Origin: Desulfuromonadaceae bacterium
GTDB taxonomy: Bacteria > Desulfobacterota > Desulfuromonadia > Desulfuromonadales > Geopsychrobacteraceae
Reading direction: 5' to 3'
NCBI GenBank assembly: GCA_013138655.1
Contig: WTCI01000327.1
Span: 1 to 6,511, forward strand
Length of the DNA: 6,511 nucleotides
Shown here: piece by piece, positions 1 to 5,937 of the stretch
How positions within the stretch are numbered: the first letter of the stretch is position 1
Layout: every line of letters begins with the position of its first letter
Notes under the pieces: generated by a model
Databases searched by the model: none
Seen by the model: the letters and a program-made list of their open reading frames with translations, nothing else
What the model was told of the DNA's origin: nothing
Program-made: the position numbers and the translations under genes

Positions 1-346
1 GGCGTCTGACCGGGCGGTAAATAATTGCGTCACAACCGGCCTGGCGGCAAAGAGCCTCAGCGTCAAGGTCGCCCGAATCAAGCACCATAACCACCGGAAC
101 CTCTTGTAACTCGCTATCTTGCTTGATCCAGCGGCAGATATCATCCCCCCGGGTTCCTGAGATATCCATCTCCAGAAAAACCAGGCCGGGCTTACGGCTG
201 ACGACCAGTTGCATAATCTCTTGCGGATCAATGGTCATCAACAGGTCGAACCCCTCCCGATGGAAAAAAGTTTTTTCCAATTCGAGAAACAATTCAACAT
301 CATCAACAAGTAAAATGCTGCGATTTTTTTGCGTATGCGTATCCAT
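1..346 (-). CDS. Degenerate CheY-like receiver-domain protein, C-terminus beyond window
   Basis: The visible part is 115 residues and is essentially one receiver domain. It shows the beta1 motif ILLVDD (11-16, acidic pair D15/D16), the stretch KPGLVFLEMD (52-61), PVVMVL (84-89) and the end AGCDAIIYRP (103-112). From the phosphoacceptor onward it aligns with CheY without gaps. The phosphoacceptor Asp57 is Glu59 here, the switch Thr87 is Leu89, and Lys109 is Arg111. It therefore looks like an atypical receiver that is unlikely to be switched by normal phosphotransfer. ATG at 346 is preceded by a GAGGG ribosome-binding sequence, and a promoter lies at 393-421, so the gene is probably transcribed separately from mogA. 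No output domain is visible. In related deltaproteobacteria similar receivers can be joined to PilZ or other domains, but that cannot be seen here. The receiver fold is secure; the function is not. Confidence 0.85.
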   Translation of the reverse strand, partial: MDTHTQKNRSILLVDDVELFLELEKTFFHREGFDLLMTIDPQEIMQLVVSRKPGLVFLEMDISGTRGDDICRWIKQDSELQEVPVVMVLDSGDLDAEALCRQAGCDAIIYRPVRR

Positions 347-392
347 TTTTCCCTCGTGTTGATCAGCCTTAAACCTGCAACGGCAAAATTGA

Positions 393-421
393 AGAGTAGC
401 AGTTTTTTCACAAAAAATCAA
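393..421 (-). promoter_or_regulatory. Predicted sigma-70-type promoter for the receiver-domain gene
   Basis: Read on the minus strand, TTGATT (416-421) is followed after exactly 17 bp by TACTCT (393-398). A TGC just before the -10 gives an extended -10 (TGnTACTCT). Transcription would start near 386, leaving a leader of about 40 nt before ATG 346. The spacer is A/T-rich. It is predicted from consensus only, but spacing and position both fit well. Confidence 0.6.
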
Positions 422-431
422 CGGTTCCAGG

Positions 432-515
432 AGACTGTGCGGCCAATCCTGTCTTCTAATTCCGGCCCTTTTCGGTGCTGCCGGCGTTGCGCCGACTTGA
501 CTTAACGCACAGTCT
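432..515. repeat. 10-bp perfect inverted repeat enclosing a GC-rich hairpin
   Basis: AGACTGTGCG at 432-441 and its exact reverse complement at 506-515 enclose 64 bp. A second stem inside (480-486/490-496) would form a branched structure. The right arm ends 1 bp before the CTAG of the neighbouring MITE-like element. No matching target duplication is visible at its ends, so I do not call it mobile. It could be an RNA fold at the end of the mogA transcript, a regulatory DNA site upstream of the receiver promoter, or chance. Confidence 0.4.
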
Positions 516-516
516 A

Positions 517-685
517 CTAGGAGGGTGTCGGACTATTCATGAGCCAGCTGCAAATCCGGCTGTTTAGCCCAGATTTAAGCTCCTTTTCAGCCCATAGCTA
601 CGGCTATGCGCTCTCAAACGAGCCCAAATCCGGCCTCAAACTTCCAAATTTTCGCTTCGGCCCGGATAGTCCGACACCCTCCTAG
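517..685. mobile_element. MITE-like non-coding element with perfect terminal inverted repeats
   Basis: The ends are a 20-bp perfect inverted repeat (517-536 with 666-685). The outermost four bases on both sides are CTAG. Because CTAG is its own reverse complement, they can be read as a 4-bp target duplication around a 161-bp element (521-681) with 16-bp terminal repeats starting GAGGGTGTCGG. An equally possible reading is a TA duplication with 17-bp repeats starting GGAGGG. YTAR/CTAG duplications are known for IS5-type transposases and TA for IS630/Tc1-mariner types, so the parent family stays open. The inside has no reading frame of useful length, a strong hairpin at 589-612, and a 10-bp direct repeat (551-560 and 625-634). 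The right end contains the mogA stop codon. The structure is seen directly; mobility is inferred and needs other copies to prove it. Confidence 0.6.
589..612. repeat. Strong hairpin in the centre of the MITE-like element
   Basis: CATAGC (593-598) pairs with GCTATG (603-608) around a TACG loop. After one C/C mismatch, three more pairs extend the stem (589-591 with 610-612). It lies close to the middle of the element, so a transcript would fold into a long terminal stem with an internal arm on either strand. No U-run follows it, so it is not an intrinsic terminator. Confidence 0.55.
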
Positions 686-1182
686 ATCCGGGCACAATCA
701 CCTTGATCCCCTTTCAGCTTAGCCAAAGCATGCGGCAGTGCCGGCAGCAGCACGGCAAAGTTTTCTTGCGCTCCCTTGGGGCTGCCGGGCAGATTGACAA
801 TCAGGGTTTGCTTACGAACGCCAACCATTGCCCGAGAAATCATCGCATGCGGCGTCTTATCAAGACTTGCATTACGCATCGCCTCAGCCATACCTGGAAC
901 CTGATAATCAATAACCCTTTCGGTCGCTTGAGGAGTGCGGTCTCGTGGACTCAAACCGGTTCCGCCCGTCGTCAGGATCAGATCGAGATGCAGGTCATCC
1001 ACCCAACGGGTCAGCAGCAACACAATTGTCTCCAGTTCGTCAGGAATCACCTGATAACGGCTGAGGTCACCAAAAGGGACAATCATTTCGCCGAGCAAGC
1101 GACCACTTTCATCTTCCCGCTCACCTCGTGATCCCTTATCGGACAGGGTCAGCACCCCAACTCGAAAACGCTGTGCACTCAT
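682..1182 (-). CDS. mogA: Molybdopterin adenylyltransferase (MogA/MoaB family)
   Basis: This cytoplasmic enzyme adenylates molybdopterin with ATP, the step that prepares the pterin for molybdate insertion by MoeA. The 166 residues cover the whole MoCF-binding fold: TLSDKGSRGEREDESG (12-27), the glycine-rich TTGGTG (71-76), SPRDRTPQAT (78-87), PGMAEAMR (96-103) and NLPGSPKG (130-137). Asp48 (in VIPDE) and Asp81 (in SPRDRTP) match the two catalytic Asp residues of E. coli MogA. The length suits the short MogA/MoaB type rather than the roughly 195-residue E. coli form, so the label MoaB is also possible. ATG at 1182 overlaps the stop of the MOSC gene as ATGA, with GGGAG upstream, which suggests translational coupling. 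The TAG stop lies inside the right terminal repeat of the element at 517-685, yet all family motifs are intact. Confidence 0.93.
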   Translation of the reverse strand: MSAQRFRVGVLTLSDKGSRGEREDESGRLLGEMIVPFGDLSRYQVIPDELETIVLLLTRWVDDLHLDLILTTGGTGLSPRDRTPQATERVIDYQVPGMAEAMRNASLDKTPHAMISRAMVGVRKQTLIVNLPGSPKGAQENFAVLLPALPHALAKLKGDQGDCARI

Positions 1183-1646
1183 GGGTTTCTCCCTTTTTCC
1201 AAACCTCTCCGAACCAGTTCGATACAGTCACCATTGGCAACCACCCCCTCCTGAAAAACCCGAGCGAAAATCCCCTCTTTCGGCATCACGCAATCTCCAG
1301 CCTGGTAAAAGATGGAACAACGGGTATGACATTCTTTGCCGATTTGTGTCACTTCCAATTCGGCACCGCTCGGCAACCGCAACAGCGAACCAATCGGCAG
1401 AGCGCAGAGATCGATTCCTCGCGTTGTCAAATTTTCCGCAAAGGCCCCCGGCCCGACATCAAGCCCGGCGGCTCTCATCTTATCGATACTTTCTTCTGCC
1501 AGTAAGCTGACCTGACGATGCCAATCTCCGCCATGAGCGTCCCCTTCCAGGCCAAACTTCTTGATCAGCCGGCAGTGCTTAACATCAGATTTACGTTCCC
1601 CCTTGTCGGCACTGGTACAGACAGCGACAATCTCCCCTGAATTCAT
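1179..1646 (-). CDS. MOSC-domain protein
   Basis: This small stand-alone MOSC protein has 155 residues, nearly all domain. MOSC domains are beta-rich folds found at the C-terminus of Moco sulfurases and in Moco-dependent reductases, and are thought to bind the cofactor or carry sulfur on a conserved Cys. Family features seen are GLEGDAHGGDWHRQVSL (32-48), FAENLTTRGIDL (69-80), TQIGKECHTRC (100-110) and GDCVMPKEGIFARV (117-130). Cys106, Cys110 and Cys119 are candidates for the sulfur- or metal-handling residue, with Cys106 the best placed. It starts 3 nt after the upstream stop and overlaps mogA by 4 nt; some relatives carry these two as a MOSC-MogA fusion. That pairing points to a role in synthesis, maturation or delivery of molybdenum cofactor, but the exact reaction is not known. 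ATG 1646 has an AAGGTAG sequence upstream. Confidence 0.88.
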   Translation of the reverse strand: MNSGEIVAVCTSADKGERKSDVKHCRLIKKFGLEGDAHGGDWHRQVSLLAEESIDKMRAAGLDVGPGAFAENLTTRGIDLCALPIGSLLRLPSGAELEVTQIGKECHTRCSIFYQAGDCVMPKEGIFARVFQEGVVANGDCIELVRRGLEKGRNP

Positions 1647-1649
1647 AAG

Positions 1650-2681
1650 CTACCTTTTCTTGCTCATCAGCATTCGCCTGGCGTTATTGACAATGGCTTG
1701 TGAAACATTGCGACTTTTCGCCAATTCCCTAACATCCTTCTCGGTTAAAAATGTCATGAAGCGCATGGACTTTTGCAATGGGGTACGCGGATGAACGACC
1801 AGCGCTTTTTTTATTTCGTACTTTTTGACCCACTCGCGGTTGAGCAAAACAATGCGGATCAGTTCATCGCTGGAGCTTCTGCTCTTCGCGACGGACAGCA
1901 CTTCACCTTCTGAGATACGCGGGTTTTTCAGCACTGCGGTACTGACCATTTTGTTTGCCTCACGAATCAGCAAGGTGCGCCATTCCTTGTCTCCGGTCAG
2001 AGCCATCTTGATTTTTTCAGCAACCGGCATTTCCAATATCTGTTGATATTTGGAAAGTGTTTCCTCTTCAAAATCCCCCAATTCTTCTTCATTGAACGCT
2101 TCGGTTTCGGCAACGGCTTCGACCTCTTCAACGGGCTTTGGCTCATCCTCAGGCCCGGATTCCGGTTGCGGTTCTACCCAGCCGAGTCGGAGCTTCATCA
2201 CCTTGTCGGCATTGGGATTATTGATAATGGCGGCTCGCAACGCCTGGACCTTATTCAAGACCTGGTCGTTGTGCGAAAGAATATCCAGAACCTCGCCGGA
2301 ACCCTTTTCCGCCACAAACATCAGTGTCCTCAAACCGATCATCCGGTGCCTGAGCGCCACTTCCATGACCACGAGATCCCGATACCGCAAGCGCACAATC
2401 AGATCGATAATTGAGGAGTGTAATTCAGAAGAGTTCAGTGCCGCCAAGAGAATGTTCGTCGGCAGCATCTTCAAAGTACCGAGAGCTTCTTTTTTCAGCT
2501 CGGCATTTTCCCCATGATAGAAAATAAACAGAACCATCACCAGATTTGGGCCAGACATCGGTAGCGCACCTCGCGCTGCCGCCAAACGAACGCTATGCCC
2601 TCCCCACTTGCTCATAATCTTGGCCACTTCGGCCGGAACCTTAATCTGGACCTTTGCCGATCCATTCTGCTGTTCTGTCAA
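1650..2681 (-). CDS. Conserved-looking helical protein of unknown function, acidic linker
   Basis: I do not recognise a named family. The 343-residue product has no signal peptide, and its only hydrophobic stretch (47-55) is too short for a confident membrane segment, so it is probably cytoplasmic. An N-terminal helical part (about 10-168) and a basic helical C-terminal part (about 208-343) are joined by a Glu/Pro-rich acidic linker (about 169-207). Both parts contain helix pairs ending in an asparagine-proline turn (ALRAAIINNPNADKV near 148-161 and MVSTAVLKNPRISEGEV near 245-261), which suggests a HEAT/ARM-like or duplicated alpha-alpha fold. The C-terminus is strongly basic (NARRMLMSKKR). 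It lies 45 nt after the SPOR gene and 3 nt before the MOSC gene, so it is almost certainly cotranscribed with both. The start is TTG, chosen for its ribosome-binding sequence; the next in-frame ATG is 22 codons further in. Confidence 0.8.
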   Translation of the reverse strand: MTEQQNGSAKVQIKVPAEVAKIMSKWGGHSVRLAAARGALPMSGPNLVMVLFIFYHGENAELKKEALGTLKMLPTNILLAALNSSELHSSIIDLIVRLRYRDLVVMEVALRHRMIGLRTLMFVAEKGSGEVLDILSHNDQVLNKVQALRAAIINNPNADKVMKLRLGWVEPQPESGPEDEPKPVEEVEAVAETEAFNEEELGDFEEETLSKYQQILEMPVAEKIKMALTGDKEWRTLLIREANKMVSTAVLKNPRISEGEVLSVAKSRSSSDELIRIVLLNREWVKKYEIKKALVVHPRTPLQKSMRFMTFLTEKDVRELAKSRNVSQAIVNNARRMLMSKKR

Positions 2682-2686
2682 AGCAA

Positions 2687-2692
2687 CCTCTC
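2687..2692 (-). promoter_or_regulatory. Ribosome-binding site fixing a TTG start
   Basis: GAGAGG on the minus strand stands 5 nt before the TTG at 2681-2679. The nearby ATG at 2694 is out of frame, and the first in-frame ATG (near 2615) would remove 22 residues, including the KVQIKVPAEVAKI stretch. The Shine-Dalgarno match therefore favours TTG as the true start. Confidence 0.65.
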
Positions 2693-2726
2693 ATTACCTG
2701 ATGCACTCGCAAAAAGTCCGCCATCC

Positions 2727-3674
2727 TTACCTGCGAACAACCTGAGTTGTCAGGCCGGCATTGCCGATACGTTCGGCAACCTGCAAAGCAGTCTGATAAT
2801 CGGCCTGGAGGGCCATCAACATATGACCCTGCATTTCAACTTCACCCTTAACCGGGTGGACATGAATCCCTTTGCCGGCTAATTCATCGGCATGGCCGGC
2901 AGCGCGTTTTTGATCATGGAAGGAGCCGACATAAAGGGCTAACTTATCGCCGCTGGGCAAAAGAAAAGCATCTCCCGTCACCTTTTTCACCTGCCGCAAA
3001 CGATTATGAGCAACCGTCGCCGAATAAGTACCTTCCAGCAATCGGATCATCGACACCATGCCACTGCCCCTGGTCTGTTGTGCTTCGAAACCGAGCTCTC
3101 GAAGTTTTTCCTGAGCCTTACCCAAGGCGTCTTTCCGCAGATAGGGACCAACCATCACCCGGTAAAGAATGCCGGGTTCACTTGCTGATTTCTCAACAGC
3201 AAGTGGCATTTTCTTGACTTCAGTACCTTTGGCTGCAGCTTTTTCTGACGGGCTATCCAGCGGGTTGGCGATCTGCCGTTTTTCAGCAACCGCAATCTGT
3301 TGCTGATCGATAAGTTCCTCTTTGACCTGTTTATCGAGCGCAGGGCGTGCCGGGATTGGCCGCCGCTGGAGAGAACTTTCAGCCTGCTGCACTTCCCCAG
3401 TTGTGTTGAAGAGAAAATAGCCGGCAGTAACGAGGGCAACCAGCAGCAAAATCACGCCTAAAGGAAGCTTCGATGAGCCGGATTTTGACGGTGATTCAAC
3501 CACACGAACCTCCCCCTCGGCAATTCCGCCGCCGCCGACATCAACCGCGCCCGCCGAACTTTCTTGTGAGGATATCTCCACAGACGGGTCAGCTTTCAGG
3601 CGTTCGGAAGGTAAAGCCTCTTCCGTCTCCTCTATTGCCGGATCATTATCAAACGGGTCATCCTGTCGAGTCAT
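2727..3674 (-). CDS. Inner-membrane protein with two SPOR-like repeats
   Basis: The 315-residue protein has a bitopic layout: an acidic, disordered N-terminus in the cytoplasm (1-66), one transmembrane helix (about 70-89, LPLGVILLLVALVTAGYFLF), a charged Ala/Pro/Lys/Gln-rich periplasmic linker (about 95-167), and two related C-terminal units. These start YRVMVGPYLRKDAL (171-184) and LALYVGSFHDQKRA (245-258). Each has the SPOR pattern of a beta strand with V-G-P/S-Y/F, then a helix of Ala and Leu, then a second beta-alpha unit. SPOR domains bind peptidoglycan lacking stem peptides and often bring proteins to the division septum, so a cell-envelope or division role is likely. The second repeat is more divergent. 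AGGAG lies upstream of ATG 3674. The gap to the preceding gene is 76 nt without a clear promoter. Confidence 0.8.
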   Translation of the reverse strand: MTRQDDPFDNDPAIEETEEALPSERLKADPSVEISSQESSAGAVDVGGGGIAEGEVRVVESPSKSGSSKLPLGVILLLVALVTAGYFLFNTTGEVQQAESSLQRRPIPARPALDKQVKEELIDQQQIAVAEKRQIANPLDSPSEKAAAKGTEVKKMPLAVEKSASEPGILYRVMVGPYLRKDALGKAQEKLRELGFEAQQTRGSGMVSMIRLLEGTYSATVAHNRLRQVKKVTGDAFLLPSGDKLALYVGSFHDQKRAAGHADELAGKGIHVHPVKGEVEMQGHMLMALQADYQTALQVAERIGNAGLTTQVVRR

Positions 3675-3750
3675 CCGATCGATCTCCTATGTTCCCCTCG
3701 TCTCATGGCAAAGCCGGGAGCACCCCGGAAAAGGTACTCTCGGACTATTT

Positions 3751-5826
3751 TCAGGCCTCGCTGGACTCAGCTAAAATTTTGGCCGTTTGATGTGAAGGGA
3801 CCTCTTCGTACTTGCTGAACTCCATCGAGAACATACCCCGGTCAGAGGTCATCGAGCGTAATTCAGGCGCATAGCGCAAGACTTCAGCCATCGGCACCTC
3901 GGCCCGAATCACCTGACTGTTGGCCTGGGGCTCAACCCCGACAACTTTCCCACGCCGCGAGTTGAGATCACCGATAACATCCCCCATGCAGTCATCGGGA
4001 ACGGTGATTTCCATCGCCATGATCGGCTCAAGCAAGATCGGCTTGCACTGTTCCATCGCCTTTTTAAAGGCCATTGAACCAGCCACCTTAAATGCCATTT
4101 CCGAAGAATCGACCGAATGATGCGAACCATCGTAGAGGGAGACCTGCAGATCAACCATCTGGTTCTTGGTCAACGGACCGGTCTTCATGGCTTCGACAAT
4201 CCCCTTGTCGACCGCCGGAATGTAATTCCGTGGAACCACGCCACCAACGACATTATCGATAAACTCGTAACCGCTACCACGCGGCAACGGTTTGACCTCA
4301 ATCCAGACATCACCGAACTGGCCGCGGCCACCGGACTGCTTCTTGTACTTGCCCTGAACCTTGGTCGCTGCACGGATGGTTTCACGGTAGGGGACCTTGG
4401 GTTCCTTAAGAAGGACATCCGCCCCGTATTTGCGCCGGAGACGTTCGACGGCAACCTCCAAATGAATCTGACCCATCCCGGAGAGAACCATTTCCTTGGT
4501 CTCTTCGTCACGGGTGATGGTCAGGGTCGGATCCTCTTCCATCAATCGCTGCAAGCCGCTGTAGACCTTGTCTTCGTCCCCTTTGCTCTTGCCTTCCAGG
4601 GCGAAGGAGATAATCGGTTTGAGCGGCACCAGTGGCTCGAACATAACCTGAGCCTTCAGGTCACAGAGAGTATCCCCGGTCGCCGTCACTTTCAGTTTCG
4701 GCACGGCGATAATATCCCCGGCAGCGGCCAGTTCCATCGGGACTTGTTTTTTTCCTTCCATCTCCAGGATGTTACCGATCCGCTCTTTCTCCTCTTTATT
4801 CGGGTTGTAGACCACCGTATCCGACTTCAGGGTTCCTGAATAGAGACGCATCAGGGTCAGCTTGCCGGCGTAAGGATCGTTGATGGTTTTGAAAACCATC
4901 GCCGAAAAGGGCTCATCTTCTCTCGGCTGACGTTCCACCGGCTCCTCGGTTCCCGGCTTGACTCCGACCTGAATACCTTTATCGATCGGTGACGGCAGAC
5001 AGACAACGATGTAATCGAGCAGTTGGCGGATACCGATGTTGGCTGTTGCACTGCCACAGAACACCGGGGTAAAAACACCCGTCAGAGCACCTTCACGCAG
5101 ACCACGAAGAACATCCTCCTCGCTCAGGATTTCCCCTTCGAGATATTTCTCCATCAGTTCATCATCAGACTCGGCCACCGCTTCCAGCAGTTGCTCACGC
5201 AACCGCTCTGCCTCGTCCAGCAACTCAGCCGGGATATCAACCTCGTCATAAGTCCCATTTTCGTCAAACTTAAACAGGCGAGCCCGCATCTTCACCAGGT
5301 CAACGATCCCTTTGAATTCCTCTTCAGCACCGATCGGCATAGTGACAATCACTCCGCGTGCACCGAGGGATTTCTCCATATCGTCAACCGCCTTCAGGAA
5401 ATCAGCACGTTCCTTGTCCATTTTGTTGACGAAAGCGATGCGCGGGATTTCAAAATCGTCACACCAGTTCCAGATCAACTTGGTCTGGGCCTTGGTTCCG
5501 GAAATTGCCGAGACGATAACCACCGCACCACCCAGCACCCGCAGGCAGCGACGTGTGTCATGCAGAAAATTACTGACCCCGGGAGTATCAACAATGTGCA
5601 GACTGTAATCGTTCCAGGTACAGTGATTAAGACTGGCGCCCAAAGTCGCCCGGCGTTTAATCTCTTCTTCCTCGAAATCCATCGATGAAGAACCATCATC
5701 CACTCTGCCTAACTTGGGAGTCATGCCGGTATTGAACAGGATCGCCTCAACCAGTGATGTTTTACCGGCGCTGTTGTGCGCCACAATCCCCAGGTTTCTC
5801 AGTTTTTCTGTGTCGTACTTACCCAT
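3751..5826 (-). CDS. fusA2: EF-G-like translational GTPase (EF-G II type paralogue)
   Basis: At 691 residues this is a full-length EF-G with all five domains. The G domain shows P-loop AHNSAGKT (16-23), DTPG (80-83), NKMD (134-137) and GSA (258-260). Domains II and III follow, then domain IV with SGGRGQFGDV (498-507) and SHHSVDSSEMAF (568-579), then domain V with GDVIGDLNSRRGKVVG (615-630). EF-G moves tRNA and mRNA through the ribosome, and paralogues may instead act in recycling or under special conditions. Several features mark a paralogue rather than housekeeping FusA. The P-loop is not AHIDAGKT, switch I reads KRRATLGA (57-64) instead of RGITI, and the catalytic His of DTPGH is Val84. The domain IV tip His570, matching E. 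coli H583, is kept. ATG 5826 has GGAG 6 nt upstream. No str-operon genes (rpsL, rpsG, tuf) lie nearby, which also supports fusA2. Confidence 0.92.
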   Translation of the reverse strand: MGKYDTEKLRNLGIVAHNSAGKTSLVEAILFNTGMTPKLGRVDDGSSSMDFEEEEIKRRATLGASLNHCTWNDYSLHIVDTPGVSNFLHDTRRCLRVLGGAVVIVSAISGTKAQTKLIWNWCDDFEIPRIAFVNKMDKERADFLKAVDDMEKSLGARGVIVTMPIGAEEEFKGIVDLVKMRARLFKFDENGTYDEVDIPAELLDEAERLREQLLEAVAESDDELMEKYLEGEILSEEDVLRGLREGALTGVFTPVFCGSATANIGIRQLLDYIVVCLPSPIDKGIQVGVKPGTEEPVERQPREDEPFSAMVFKTINDPYAGKLTLMRLYSGTLKSDTVVYNPNKEEKERIGNILEMEGKKQVPMELAAAGDIIAVPKLKVTATGDTLCDLKAQVMFEPLVPLKPIISFALEGKSKGDEDKVYSGLQRLMEEDPTLTITRDEETKEMVLSGMGQIHLEVAVERLRRKYGADVLLKEPKVPYRETIRAATKVQGKYKKQSGGRGQFGDVWIEVKPLPRGSGYEFIDNVVGGVVPRNYIPAVDKGIVEAMKTGPLTKNQMVDLQVSLYDGSHHSVDSSEMAFKVAGSMAFKKAMEQCKPILLEPIMAMEITVPDDCMGDVIGDLNSRRGKVVGVEPQANSQVIRAEVPMAEVLRYAPELRSMTSDRGMFSMEFSKYEEVPSHQTAKILAESSEA

Positions 5827-5910
5827 GAATCGCTCCTTTTTCAGACGTGAATGGAACCTTCAACGGAGTTCCGCATAAAATAGACAGCACTCCAAGCCAA
5901 CAACTCAACT

Positions 5911-5937
5911 ATAATAGTGATGATAGAACCGGTTCAA
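5911..5937 (-). promoter_or_regulatory. Weak candidate promoter before the EF-G-like gene
   Basis: On the minus strand TTGAAC (5932-5937, overlapping the coaX stop codon) is followed by TATTAT (5911-5916). The -10 matches consensus well, but the 15-bp spacer is short. It would give a leader of about 80 nt. The 107-nt gap before the EF-G-like gene is the longest in the gene run, so a promoter here is plausible but not established. Confidence 0.25.

Larger units (their letters stand above)
347..516. other. Spacer between the receiver gene and the mogA-end element
   Basis: Together with the element at 517-685 this makes about 335 bp without a gene. It holds the leader and promoter of the receiver gene (347-421), a 10-bp perfect inverted repeat (432-441 with 506-515), and a short GC-rich hairpin (480-486 with 490-496, loop TTG, one G-T pair). 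Neither hairpin is followed by a T-run on either strand, so I do not call a terminator. No convincing open reading frame is present. Confidence 0.6.

Noticed and set aside
123..362. 79-codon plus-strand open frame over the receiver gene
   Set aside because: It is antisense to a clear receiver domain, low in complexity (Ser/Arg-rich) and has no homologous look.
480..496. GC-rich hairpin after mogA as its terminator
   Set aside because: The 7-bp stem has no following T-run on the minus strand; a Rho-independent terminator is not supported.
3714..3728. Hairpin CCGGG/CCCGG between the EF-G-like and SPOR genes as a terminator
   Set aside because: The stem is only 5 bp and the minus strand has no T-run after it (CTTTGCC), so it does not meet the form of an intrinsic terminator.
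3740..3749. TCGGACTATT identical to part of the MITE-like element end (528-537)
   Set aside because: Only 10 bp match and the outer part of the terminal repeat is not conserved; there is no partner arm nearby, so it is most likely chance.
4117..4839. 240-codon open frame on the plus strand, antisense to the EF-G-like gene
   Set aside because: It lies wholly inside a highly conserved EF-G coding region, its product resembles no family, and it is a codon-bias shadow of the minus-strand gene.
5023..5688. 221-codon open frame on the plus strand, antisense to the EF-G G domain
   Set aside because: It is a shadow of the conserved GTPase sequence, with no recognisable motifs and no independent start signals.
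5910..5915. Perfect TATAAT on the plus strand between coaX and the EF-G-like gene
   Set aside because: No acceptable -35 lies 16-18 bp upstream, and no plus-strand gene follows.
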